From contig JAPPAV010000053.1 in assembly GCA_026705345.1 (NCBI GenBank), positions 1 to 37,474 of the forward strand: a stretch of DNA of 37,474 bases. Direction: 5' to 3'. This DNA is from Gammaproteobacteria bacterium. Lineage in GTDB: Bacteria > Pseudomonadota > Gammaproteobacteria > Pseudomonadales > Azotimanducaceae. This document shows, in pieces, positions 25,425 through 33,261 of the stretch. How positions within the stretch are numbered: position 1 is the first letter of the stretch; each line of letters starts with the position of its first letter. Both the position numbers and the translations under genes were made by a program. The notes below the pieces were generated by a model. That model made no database searches. It saw nothing but the letters and a program-made list of their open reading frames with translations, and had not been told where the DNA came from.

Positions 25425-26657
25425 TCAGTAGACAGACCGCGATCCGGCGGACTGCTGGCGAACCCGTTCGGTAAGTTCCTGGTCGATCCCGATCGCGAAC
25501 GCCCCGGCGGGGCCGACGATCTTGTGGACCATGAGCTTTTCGACTTCCTTGCGTTCCCGCTCCGTGATCTGCTGGTACGCGTCGCTGTCGAGGAACGCCT
25601 TGTAGGTGCCGCTCGTATCCATGAACGGCACGATGAATCCGGGAATGAGCGCCTGGATGATGGCGCCGCGCTTCTTGTCAGTCTGGTTCATGCCGGCCCG
25701 GTGCCAGGTTCGTGCGTCGTAGAGGACGATCGTGCCGGCAGGGGCTTCGATGACGTCGGCTTCGGGACCGGCATAGGGCAGTCCGAACTCGGCGCGGTGG
25801 CCCCGCCGGTAGGTATTGGTCGAAATGCCCCACTCCCTGGGCGGTGGCGTGTTGGACGTGTGGCTGCCGAGTTTGAACAGGGTCGCGCCGTTTTCCTTGG
25901 TGAAGTCGGAGACGCAGACATTGCGCTGCATGCCGAGCACGAGGTCCCCCGATGGCACGGGAATCCGGTCGCCGGTGCCCCACAGGTAGGGAAAGTCGTT
26001 GTGCCAGCCCTGGACTTCCCGTTTGCCGTCGTCGCGGGTCAGGGCCGAGACGCCCGGAGAGTGTCCGAGGCGGATATCCCGCGTGTGCATGTACTCCCGG
26101 GTGAGCCACAGGGACACGGGTTCGACGCTGACCTTGGCGACCGCGGGATCCTGGGCAAGCGGCGCCTGGCGCACGGGATCGCGCTCGGCGTAGGCGTCCA
26201 CGCAGCCGACCCGTTGCAGGCCGTCCACGACGCTCGGCGGCAAGATGCACGCGAGGGCGACCCAACCCTGTCTGTCGAGCATGTCGAGGTACTCGGATGG
26301 CAGCTTCTCCGGTCCATGGTCAATGTGAAAGGTACCCGGGGATACGCCGTTTCCCGACGTGCCGTCCGCGGCAACGTTGGATTCGTCGAGCCGCAGCTGC
26401 GTCGCGGAATCCAACGTGGTGGTGTCTGACTGCAGGCGTAGGCCCGTTGCGACGTGCTCGAAACCTCCGTCCGAGACCTCCCAGATCGCGGCATCGTCGA
26501 CGTGGCCCTGTACGCCAAGGGTCCTGCCGTCGGCGGTGGCCAGCCAGTCGCCGTTGTCGTCGGTCAAGTAGCGGAAATGGTGCTTGGGCCTGGCGACGGC
26601 GGTCACGCGCGGGTTGTATTCGTCTGCCGTGGTTGTCGGTTCGCTACTCGCTAGCAC
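25425..26657 (-). CDS. PhyH-like dioxygenase with an extra N-terminal domain
   Basis: A 410-residue protein. The C-terminal two-thirds are a PhyH-type Fe(II)/2-oxoglutarate oxygenase with H219-x-D221 (GWHNDFPY), distal His319 (TWHRAGMN) and Arg330. The first 115 residues are not part of that fold: YLTDDNGDWLATADG, then AIWEVSDGG, then GLRLQSD look like short beta repeats of a trefoil (fascin or ricin-like) kind, an inference from pattern only. The start is GTG 26657 with AGGGGGCGG upstream; GTG 26606 is an alternative that would trim the first 17 residues. It is first in the operon with CoA-transferase, crotonase and PIN-like protein. Confidence 0.87.
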   Translation of the reverse strand: MLASSEPTTTADEYNPRVTAVARPKHHFRYLTDDNGDWLATADGRTLGVQGHVDDAAIWEVSDGGFEHVATGLRLQSDTTTLDSATQLRLDESNVAADGTSGNGVSPGTFHIDHGPEKLPSEYLDMLDRQGWVALACILPPSVVDGLQRVGCVDAYAERDPVRQAPLAQDPAVAKVSVEPVSLWLTREYMHTRDIRLGHSPGVSALTRDDGKREVQGWHNDFPYLWGTGDRIPVPSGDLVLGMQRNVCVSDFTKENGATLFKLGSHTSNTPPPREWGISTNTYRRGHRAEFGLPYAGPEADVIEAPAGTIVLYDARTWHRAGMNQTDKKRGAIIQALIPGFIVPFMDTSGTYKAFLDSDAYQQITERERKEVEKLMVHKIVGPAGAFAIGIDQELTERVRQQSAGSRSVY

Positions 26658-26744
26658 TCTGCCGCCCCCTCATGGCCGTAGCACGCCAGTATACCCGCGA
26701 TGTCGGGGCGGCCCTGCGTTCCCGGCATCGCGGCTGTTCGGGGA

Positions 26745-26770
26745 CGGAACGGGACAAGCCCGTCCCCTAC
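26745..26770 (-). repeat. GTAGGGG hairpin repeat, minus orientation
   Basis: A reverse GGGACGGG-type copy with one stem mismatch (CGGAACGG), in the 217-base gap between two minus-strand genes. Confidence 0.8.
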
Positions 26771-26795
26771 GGCCTGCCCAACGTCGGTCCCCATC

Positions 26796-26878
26796 GTAGG
26801 GGCGACCCCCAGTGGTCGCCCTTCGCCAGTATCCTCGAGCGTTTGCAAAGGACGGGCGAGGACAAGCCTCGCCCCTAC
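26796..26878. repeat. Inverted pair of GTAGGGG hairpins, two stem types
   Basis: A forward GGGCGACC-type copy with changed loop (26796-26821) faces a reverse copy with a fourth stem type, GGGCGAGG with CCTCGCCC (26853-26878). The CTA at 26875-26877 of the reverse copy is the stop codon (TAG) of the amidohydrolase. Confidence 0.85.
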
Positions 26879-27879
26879 AGACGGTAAACCCGCGCTGCCG
26901 TGCCGTAGAACATGGCGTGCTTCTCGTCCTCGCTGAAGTCGGCGGCGATCTTCTTCATGCCGTTCCACATCACGTGGTAAGAGATCGACAGCCTGTCGAC
27001 GGGGAAGTTGCTCTCGAACATGCAGCGGTCCGGACCGAAGCATTCGATGGTGTGCAGATAGTAGCGCCGCTGGGCTTCGACGAACTCGTCCGAGGTGGGC
27101 GGCATGTCGCGCTTGTCCCAGCCGAAGCCGTTGTCTGGCATCGCGAGCCCGCCGAGCTTCGCGACGACGTTGGGACACTCGGCGATGGCGGCCATGTCCT
27201 TCGTCCACTGCGCGAAGATCTCCTCGCGCTTGTCGGCGTAGGCGCCGACGCCCAGCGGCGTGCCGAAATGGTCGAGGATCATGGTCGTGTCCGGCACTGC
27301 TTGGGCAAGGGCCAGGTAGTCGCGGTTCTGGTGGAAGAAGTGCCAGGTGTCGTAGGTGTAGCCGAGGTGGCCCAGCCGGCGCATGCCGGTGCGGAAGTCC
27401 GCCTCGCCGTAGGGGCAGGGCTGCCCTCGGCCGGTGTTGGTGAGCGTGCCGGTGGTGTCGTGGGGACCGGCGTGGCGGATACCGCGGAAGAGGCCTCTGC
27501 CGGCTTCCTCGTGTGCGGTGAGGACCTCCTCGACCGCGTCGCCCAAGAGCAGGTTGGCGTGACTCACGATTCCCGCGATTCTCGCCGCACCCTCCCGCTT
27601 GGCGCTCTCGGCGGCGACGGCGGCGATGAATTCGGTTTCGCCGACGGGGCGCAAGTGCTCGGGACCGTGGCGCCGGTAGCCGGAGCGGCAGTCGATGAAC
27701 ACCGTCTTGTCGATGTTGTGGCCGGATTCGGTGTCTGCCCAGAGGTCCTCCAAGACGTAGGCGCCCCACATCGACGTCGTTTCCCAGAGGTGGTGGTGGG
27801 GATCGATGATGGGGCGTCCCGGATCGACGATCTCCTCTTGGACGGCCGCGTACCAATCCGGGGTGCGTGGTTCTGGCAT
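26875..27879 (-). CDS. Amidohydrolase family 2 protein with repeat-like insert
   Basis: A 334-residue TIM-barrel metal hydrolase/decarboxylase of the PF04909 group. IDPHHHLWE (25-33) supplies the first metal His pair, ILDHFG the strand-5/6 His and FESNFPVD the late Asp. Such enzymes act on lactones, cyclic amides or aromatic acids; the substrate here is unknown. ATG 27879 has a strong GGAGGGAAC site. Residues 148-158 (NTGRGQPCPYG) are encoded by a stretch (27409-27434) that looks like the dispersed GTAGGGG repeat, and the stop codon also lies in a repeat. It is divergent from the cupin gene. Confidence 0.88.
   Translation of the reverse strand: MPEPRTPDWYAAVQEEIVDPGRPIIDPHHHLWETTSMWGAYVLEDLWADTESGHNIDKTVFIDCRSGYRRHGPEHLRPVGETEFIAAVAAESAKREGAARIAGIVSHANLLLGDAVEEVLTAHEEAGRGLFRGIRHAGPHDTTGTLTNTGRGQPCPYGEADFRTGMRRLGHLGYTYDTWHFFHQNRDYLALAQAVPDTTMILDHFGTPLGVGAYADKREEIFAQWTKDMAAIAECPNVVAKLGGLAMPDNGFGWDKRDMPPTSDEFVEAQRRYYLHTIECFGPDRCMFESNFPVDRLSISYHVMWNGMKKIAADFSEDEKHAMFYGTAARVYRL
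27409..27434 (+). repeat. Degenerate GTAGGGG-family repeat inside a coding region
   Basis: GTAGGGGCAGGG then CTGCCCTCGGCCGG keeps the GTAGGGG start and a GC-rich inverted stem (CAGGG/CCCTG) but lacks the full CTTGT loop. It is read in frame on the minus strand as GRGQPCPYG within the amidohydrolase. Confidence 0.5.
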
Positions 27880-27972
27880 GTTCCCTCCCGCAGATGACTG
27901 CTGCTGTTTACCTCGACAATTGTCACCCATTGGCGCCGGGCACCGCACGTCGCGTGTAGACTCCGCCTGCTG
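27880..27972. promoter_or_regulatory. Divergent intergenic region with 10-bp palindrome
   Basis: This 93-base gap must carry the promoters of the amidohydrolase (minus) and cupin (plus) genes. It contains a perfect palindrome, GACAATTGTC at 27915-27924, that could bind a dimeric regulator. No clear -35/-10 pair stands out. Confidence 0.3.
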
Positions 27973-28389
27973 ATGCCAACTCAGGAGCGTCTGGTGCGCG
28001 TAACCCGCTTCTACACCACCCCGGAAGGCGGCTCGGCCTTCGACGACGTCGACATTCCCATTTCGCTGGTGTCTCCGGATGCCTGGGGCAACGAACTGCG
28101 GACGAGCGAGTCGTTCGTCTCGCCGGCCGTGCGGGTGTTCGAGGCCCCGGTCGGCGCCTTCCAGGATTGGCACAACGCCCCGCGCCGGCAGTTGTGCATC
28201 ATGATGCAGGGGATCTGGGAGATCGGCACCACGGACGGCCAGAAACGCCGCTGGGGACCGGGCGAGCCTTTCCTGCCCGACGATGTAGAGGGCAAGGGCC
28301 ACACCAGCGAGGTCATCGAGGGGCCGGTGCGGATGGTGTTCGTGCCGCTCCCGGACGACTTGGATCTCAAAGCCTGGCGGGTCCGATAG
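27973..28389 (+). CDS. Small cupin-like protein
   Basis: A 138-residue protein rich in beta strands. FQDWHNAPRRQLCIMMQGIWEI (55-76) resembles the first cupin motif, with His59 and a strand leading to a turn, and WGPGEPFLPDDVEGKGHTS (87-105) the second, with a late His. Such single-domain cupins bind a metal or a small ligand; no activity can be named. It begins a plus-strand run with one base before the next gene, so the two are surely co-transcribed. Confidence 0.7.
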   Translation: MPTQERLVRVTRFYTTPEGGSAFDDVDIPISLVSPDAWGNELRTSESFVSPAVRVFEAPVGAFQDWHNAPRRQLCIMMQGIWEIGTTDGQKRRWGPGEPFLPDDVEGKGHTSEVIEGPVRMVFVPLPDDLDLKAWRVR

Positions 28390-28390
28390 C

Positions 28391-28939
28391 GTGTTCGACC
28401 CGGTGGCCTCGCGCATCGATCTGGCGCTCGCGGCGATGAACGCCGAGTTGCCGGCCGACACGCCGGAACTCGACGCGTTGTTTGCCAAGCTGCGCGCGGC
28501 CCGGGAGGACACCGAACGCCTGGCAACGACGCAGCGTATCTGGTCGGTCTGGTGTTTCCACGCGGATGCCGCCGCTGCCGATGCCATGCGTTCGGTGGTC
28601 GAGGCGTTCGACTCCGGCGAACTCGACCACGTCGGGGTCACCCTGGATGGCATGGTGGATCGCTGGCCGGACTGGGCGGAGGCCTGGAACAAGCGGGCCA
28701 CCCTGCGCTTCGTCGAGGATCGCCACACCGAGAGCCTTGACGACATTGCCCGCACGCTCGAGCGGGAACCGCGTCACTTCGGCGCGCTTTCGGGTCTCGG
28801 GCAGATCTGCCTCGGTCACGGCGACCTCATCTCCGCGCTGTTGGCTTTCGAGCGCGTGTTGAGCATCGATCCCGGCGTCCGGGAGGTGCGACAGGCCGTC
28901 GACATGCTCCGAAAGCGTGCCCAACCGACGATTCACTGA
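28391..28939 (+). CDS. TPR-like helical protein
   Basis: A 182-residue all-helical protein from GTG 28391, one base after the cupin stop. Its second half has TPR pattern: WPDWAEAWNKRATLRFVED, then ALSGLGQICLGHGDLISALLAFERVLSIDP, a nearly complete TPR unit. No signal peptide is seen, so it is likely cytoplasmic and used for protein contacts. It is followed by the PhyH-HEAT gene after 40 bases. Confidence 0.75.
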   Translation: MFDPVASRIDLALAAMNAELPADTPELDALFAKLRAAREDTERLATTQRIWSVWCFHADAAAADAMRSVVEAFDSGELDHVGVTLDGMVDRWPDWAEAWNKRATLRFVEDRHTESLDDIARTLEREPRHFGALSGLGQICLGHGDLISALLAFERVLSIDPGVREVRQAVDMLRKRAQPTIH

Positions 28940-28979
28940 GCGGCGTGACGATCGCCTTCGGTTGGCGGATAATCGAGAA

Positions 28980-30431
28980 ATGCGCGCCTATCCCCTCGAG
29001 GCCCGACGACACAACGCTGGCCGTGCCAACGTTCCCCTGACCGCCGAGCAACTGCGCGAGTTCGTCGCCCGCGGTTTCGTGACCTTGAAGTCCTCGTTGC
29101 CCGAGAGCTACCACCGGGTCATCTTCGAACGGTTCGACGAGTTGTCGGAAGGGATCGGGCACTTCGGCAACAACCTGCTCCCGCTCATCCCGGAATTGAA
29201 CGAGTTCTTCGAAGACCCGGTAGTGAAGGGCGCATTGACGAGTGTCGTTGGCGAGCGGTATTCGATGCACCCGCACCGGGCCTTGCACAAGAACCCGCCC
29301 GGCAGCGACGAGCAGGGGTTCCACAAGGACAGCTACTGGGGCTATGTGCGCCGTGTGCGCAACCATCGGCCGTGGTGGGTGATGATCATGTATTTCCCCC
29401 AGGACACCCAGTTGGCCAAGGGACCCACGGCGGTGATGGACGGCAGCCAGCACCTCAACCAACGGCCCGAGGATTTCTGCGACGAGGTGCCCATTGCCGG
29501 TCCGGCGGGTTCGTTCGTGTTGATCCACTACGACATCTGGCACCGCAAGATGAAGAACCACACCGATGCCCGTCGGTATATGTTCAAGTTCGAGTTCGTG
29601 CGCTTGCAGCCGCCGGGGCGAGTCGACGCCGCGATTCGCTGGCGCAAACCCCGCCGCGCGCCCGATCCCGATCTCTCGCCGGTGTGGCGGTCTACCTGGA
29701 ACTGGCTTGCGGGGCAGGGCGCTCCTGCCGCGAACGGCAGGTCGAGCGTGCACGACCTGAACGCGGAAGACGAATCCGTCGGCATCAACGCGGGCTACCA
29801 GTTGGGCCTGCACAACGAGACGCGTGCCCTGCTCGACGCGTTGGACTCGAACCCGGCGACCCACGAGAACAAGCGCCGGTACTCCGACAACGGCCAGATC
29901 TGGCGAGAGGACGCCGTGGTGCGCAACGCGGCCCATGGATTGGTCCAGGCGGGCGACCCGACCGTCCCCGGTCTCGTCGACGTACTCCGCGCCGGCACCC
30001 CGCGTGGCCGTAAGCACGCGGCCTTCGCGCTAGGGGAGATTGGTGCCGCGGACGCTGGCGGTGCCTTGATCGATGCCTTGGCGGACGAAGACGTACACGT
30101 TCGCATCGCCGCGGCGGAAGCCCTTGGCATTGTCGAACCCACGCCAGCGACCCGTGACGGCCTGTTGACGGCATTGGCTGATCCCGCATCCGAGGTGCGT
30201 TTCGATGCGGCCCTGTCACTGGCCCGGGCGGCGGTTTGCGGTCCCACCGAACTGATGGCGGCGACCGTGGCGCCGCTCGAGGAAGCCCTTTTCGACACCA
30301 ATCGCTACGTCAGCGCCTACGCGGCGGAAACCCTGGAACGAATCGGTACGCGCGAGGCGTTCGAAGCCTTGATGCCGTTTCTGCGGACCGCCCGTTGGTG
30401 CCCGCACACGGACAATCGCAGACCGTTCTGA
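28980..30431 (+). CDS. PhyH-like dioxygenase fused to HEAT repeats
   Basis: A 483-residue protein of two parts. Residues 20-215 are a PhyH-type oxygenase with LREFVARGFVTLK at the front, H115-x-D117 (GFHKDSYWG), distal His188 (DIWHRK) and Arg198/199. Residues 310-470 are HEAT-like helical repeats: VRNAAHGLVQAGD, HAAFALGEIG, VRIAAAEALG, VRFDAALSLARA, YAAETLERIG. HEAT arrays normally hold protein partners or mark PBS-lyase-like proteins. ATG 28980 is chosen; GTG 28917 would overlap the previous gene. The fusion suggests the oxygenase acts on, or is tethered to, a protein or large complex. Confidence 0.85.
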   Translation: MRAYPLEARRHNAGRANVPLTAEQLREFVARGFVTLKSSLPESYHRVIFERFDELSEGIGHFGNNLLPLIPELNEFFEDPVVKGALTSVVGERYSMHPHRALHKNPPGSDEQGFHKDSYWGYVRRVRNHRPWWVMIMYFPQDTQLAKGPTAVMDGSQHLNQRPEDFCDEVPIAGPAGSFVLIHYDIWHRKMKNHTDARRYMFKFEFVRLQPPGRVDAAIRWRKPRRAPDPDLSPVWRSTWNWLAGQGAPAANGRSSVHDLNAEDESVGINAGYQLGLHNETRALLDALDSNPATHENKRRYSDNGQIWREDAVVRNAAHGLVQAGDPTVPGLVDVLRAGTPRGRKHAAFALGEIGAADAGGALIDALADEDVHVRIAAAEALGIVEPTPATRDGLLTALADPASEVRFDAALSLARAAVCGPTELMAATVAPLEEALFDTNRYVSAYAAETLERIGTREAFEALMPFLRTARWCPHTDNRRPF

Positions 30432-30459
30432 CCGCGAACCGGTACGCGGGATCCCTCTC

Positions 30460-30954
30460 GTGCTCATCGTCCTAGGTGGCTTGCCCGGCACGGGGAAGTC
30501 GACGTTGGCGAATGCACTGGCGGATAGGCTTGGCGCAATGCATCTCCGCATCGACACGATCGAACAGGCCATGCGCGACGCCGGTCAAGCCGTCGCGGGA
30601 CCGGAGGGCTATCTCGTAGCCCGGAGTGTCGCCCGGGAGAATCTGCGACTCGGGCTGCCGGTCATCGTCGACGCGGTCAATCCCATCGCCTATACACGCA
30701 AACTCTGGCGCGAAACTGCGGCGGCGACGGGCGCGCGGCTGGTCGAGATCGAGCTTGTCTGCGGTGACAGCACGGAACATCGGCAACGCGTCGAGACCCG
30801 AACCTCTGATATCGACGGATTCGGATTGCCGACCTGGCAAGACGTGGTGGACCGGGAATACGAGCCGTGGCGGACGGCTGAAGTCGTGGATACGGCGGGG
30901 ACGAGCATCGAGGAAGTCCTCGCCGAAGTGATTCGCCGTGGGCGGTTAGACTAA
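30460..30954 (+). CDS. Small P-loop kinase-like ATPase (AAA_33 type)
   Basis: A 164-residue P-loop protein: GGLPGTGKST (6-15) is the Walker A loop, LRIDTIEQAM follows where these kinases have the substrate Asp, and VIVDAVNPIAYTRKLW matches the VVDATN-like strand of the polynucleotide/zeta-toxin-like kinase group. It probably phosphorylates a small molecule or nucleic acid. The start is GTG 30460. It lies between the PhyH-HEAT and hotdog genes on the same strand. Confidence 0.82.
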   Translation: MLIVLGGLPGTGKSTLANALADRLGAMHLRIDTIEQAMRDAGQAVAGPEGYLVARSVARENLRLGLPVIVDAVNPIAYTRKLWRETAAATGARLVEIELVCGDSTEHRQRVETRTSDIDGFGLPTWQDVVDREYEPWRTAEVVDTAGTSIEEVLAEVIRRGRLD

Positions 30955-30992
30955 ACGGCTCCATTCTCTTACCCGAAGGAGGACCGGTCGCC

Positions 30993-32093
30993 ATGGCAGA
31001 CCTCGACTTGATCCAGACCATCGACCACTTCCAGACGGAGTACCGCTTGGGCGTCGGCACGGTCCTGCCCCATCGGCCGAGCAAGGAAGCCAATCTGGAC
31101 AACATCCGCCGCTTCGGCGATGGCGTTGGCGACTACAACCCGCTCTGGCGCGACGAGGCGCATGCGGCGGCCAGTCGCTTCGGCATGATCACCGCGCCGC
31201 CGCCTTTCCTCTACGGGGTGACCCTCGGTGTCGTGGCGGGCGAGACGGGCGCCATCGACCGCCGCCGCGTGTCGACCCGGTACCTGCCGGTGAACTACGC
31301 CGGCGCCGAGATCGACTTCGTCCGACCCATCTGGCTCGGCGACCGCATCACTGCGCAGGAGCAGGTCGGGGAGACGGTTCGCAAGCAGAGCCGGCGCATT
31401 GGCCCCATCAACTTCAATACGGGCCATGTGACCTTCACGAATCAGAGGCAGGAAGTCGTCGCCACGATCAACACCCTGATGGTGCGCTACCAGAACACGG
31501 GCCACACGATGGAGTACGACCGGACGGCGAAGAGCGCGGGCGGCGAGCCGGTCGAAGCCGTGCTGGTACCGGCGGATCCCCTCGTCTGGGAGCGCGAACG
31601 TCGCGGTTCGCAAACCCGCTACTGGGAGGACGTGCAGGAAGGCGAGAGCATCCCTTCGCTGCCCAAGGGCACCTATTCGGTCACCGAACTGTTCCTGTTC
31701 ACCCACGGCGTGCTTGGCACCGGTCGCAGTTCCCGGGCTGCCTTGGACGCGGAAGGCTCGGCCGATCTCGGCGGCGGGGGGCGTTTCGACTCGGAGCACG
31801 CCACCAAGCGGCGCAACATGCCCGGACAATTCGACTACGGGCCCCAGCGGGTCTGCTGGCTAAGCCAGATCGTCACCGACTGGATGGGTGACGATGGGAT
31901 CCTTAGGAAACTCCACGCGTCGATCCGCCACCCCAACGTCGTTGGGGACACCAACACGCTGCACGGCGAAGTCGCGAAGAAGTCGATTGTCGACGGCGAA
32001 CACCTAGTGGAACTCCAAGTCCGCAACGAGAACCAGTCGGGATTGCCCACCGCCTACGCCACCGCAACGGTCGCACTGCCGTCGCGCCCGTAG
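30993..32093 (+). CDS. Double hotdog (MaoC-like / FAS1-type) acyl dehydratase
   Basis: A 366-residue protein made of two hotdog halves. The first (about 30-170) has the dehydratase look of PF13452: IRRFGDGVGDYNPLWRDE, FGMITAPPPFLYG and the strand VNYAGAEIDFVRPIWLGDRI. The second half (about 205-366) is a divergent copy with RYWEDVQEGESIPSL at the front. It should add or remove water at an acyl-CoA, but the catalytic Asp/His pair cannot be assigned safely. AAGGAGG precedes ATG 30993. The stop TAG (32091-32093) is the TAG of a GTAGGGG repeat. Confidence 0.85.
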   Translation: MADLDLIQTIDHFQTEYRLGVGTVLPHRPSKEANLDNIRRFGDGVGDYNPLWRDEAHAAASRFGMITAPPPFLYGVTLGVVAGETGAIDRRRVSTRYLPVNYAGAEIDFVRPIWLGDRITAQEQVGETVRKQSRRIGPINFNTGHVTFTNQRQEVVATINTLMVRYQNTGHTMEYDRTAKSAGGEPVEAVLVPADPLVWERERRGSQTRYWEDVQEGESIPSLPKGTYSVTELFLFTHGVLGTGRSSRAALDAEGSADLGGGGRFDSEHATKRRNMPGQFDYGPQRVCWLSQIVTDWMGDDGILRKLHASIRHPNVVGDTNTLHGEVAKKSIVDGEHLVELQVRNENQSGLPTAYATATVALPSRP

Positions 32094-32169
32094 GGGCGAC
32101 CCTTGCGGTCGCCCGCAAAGAAACCGTCGTGGGTGCGTCACACCGGGACGGGACAAGCCCGTCCCCTAC
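32090..32169. repeat. Inverted pair of GTAGGGG hairpins
   Basis: A forward GGGCGACC-type copy (32090-32115) faces a reverse GGGACGGG-type copy (32144-32169). The spacer starts CAAAGAAACC, the inverse of the TTTCTTTG found at 8358-8365. The forward copy supplies the stop codon of the hotdog gene. Confidence 0.88.
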
Positions 32170-32197
32170 GGAACGCCGGGCGCGCCGCGGGAACCGC

Positions 32198-32254
32198 GTA
32201 GGGGCGACCCTTGTGGTCGCCCGCACCGGCATCGGTGGTGAAACCGGCATCAGT
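32198..32254 (+). repeat. GTAGGGG hairpin plus tandem CCGGCATC units
   Basis: A forward GGGCGACC-type copy (32198-32223) is followed by CCGGCATCGGT (32226-32236) and CCGGCATCAGT (32244-32254), an 18-bp tandem pair. This is the inverse of the ACCGATGCCGG spacer seen at 402 and 8368, so the motif belongs to the repeat family. Confidence 0.8.
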
Positions 32255-32268
32255 GGTGAGAAAGCGGA

Positions 32269-33153
32269 CTACGGCGCGCGCGCGTGCTCGAAGAATTGCG
32301 CCGACAACGTCCGCTGGTTCTCGTAGATGGACCCTTGGTAGGGCGCACGCGGTAGGGGCATCTTCACCGGGACGTCCTCCAGCCGAGGGCGCAGCGTCGG
32401 TTCCCCATGCACCATCCGACCGTTGAAGTCCTCCAGGTCGGTTAGGTTCTCGATCCCTGCCAGCGGCCACGCATCGGCGGCCGCGTACTCGAAGAACAGC
32501 ACGCGCCGCTGCCGGTCCGACTGGTTCATGCCCGAGCCGTGGACGAGGCGTGCGTGATGGATGGTGATGGATCCCGCCCGACCGTGGACTTCCCGCGCGC
32601 AGGAGACATCGAGGTCCTCCCGGGCAACGTCGATCGCGCCGCAGAACGCGCCGTAGCTGTGGTGGTCGTAGACGGGTCCCCAGTGCGAACCGGGCAGCAC
32701 CATCAGCGGACCGTTGTCGGGATCCATGTCGTCGAGCAGGATGCCGACGGCCAAGACGTTTTGGTTGGTGTGCGGATAGAACGCCCAGTCCTGGTGCCAT
32801 TCCACGGGAGAGCCGAAGTCGGCGGACTTCATGTTGATCTTGCCGCCCGCGCGCAGGCGGATGTTCTTCCCGATCAGCGGTTCGAGAGCGGCCATGATGC
32901 CCGCATGGGCGGCGAGTTCGCGGTAGAAGGGATCGGCGAGATGGGGCTGTTTGATGCGTCTCACCCGGGGTGCATCCGGGGTGTGCGACGCTTCCAGGTC
33001 GAGGATGTTCGTATGGTCCTCGATGCCGGCGGCGCTGGCGACGATTTCGTCGGTGACCCGGCGGAGGTCGGCCAGAGTCTCGGGTTCGAGCACGTCCTCC
33101 GCGAGCACGTAGCCGTCCTCGCGGTATTGGTCGATCTGCGCCTGGGTCAGCAT
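32269..33153 (-). CDS. Phytanoyl-CoA dioxygenase (PhyH) family protein, standard length
   Basis: A 294-residue enzyme, the most typical PhyH of the window. DGYVLAEDVLEPETL (13-27) is the family N-terminus; iron ligands are H120-x-D122 (EWHQDWAFYPH) and His205 (RLVHGSGMN), with Arg217 for 2-oxoglutarate. MVLPGSHWG (151-159) is also typical. It hydroxylates a small or CoA-linked substrate that cannot be named. The ATG start at 33153 is divergent from the Gfo/Idh-AKR gene, separated by 108 bases that should hold both promoters. Confidence 0.93.
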   Translation of the reverse strand: MLTQAQIDQYREDGYVLAEDVLEPETLADLRRVTDEIVASAAGIEDHTNILDLEASHTPDAPRVRRIKQPHLADPFYRELAAHAGIMAALEPLIGKNIRLRAGGKINMKSADFGSPVEWHQDWAFYPHTNQNVLAVGILLDDMDPDNGPLMVLPGSHWGPVYDHHSYGAFCGAIDVAREDLDVSCAREVHGRAGSITIHHARLVHGSGMNQSDRQRRVLFFEYAAADAWPLAGIENLTDLEDFNGRMVHGEPTLRPRLEDVPVKMPLPRAPYQGSIYENQRTLSAQFFEHARAP

Positions 33154-33261
33154 CGATCGCGCGGCATCGCGTTCATTTGCCCATCATACCCCACGTCCCC
33201 AAGGCGCCTGCCGCGAGCGCGGCGTGCAGTATGATGCGCCGTTTTGCCGGGGGAGCGGAAC

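Noticed and set aside
366-32254. The hairpin repeats as a CRISPR array
   Set aside because: Copies are dispersed, in both orientations, with irregular distances and no unique equal-length spacers or cas genes.
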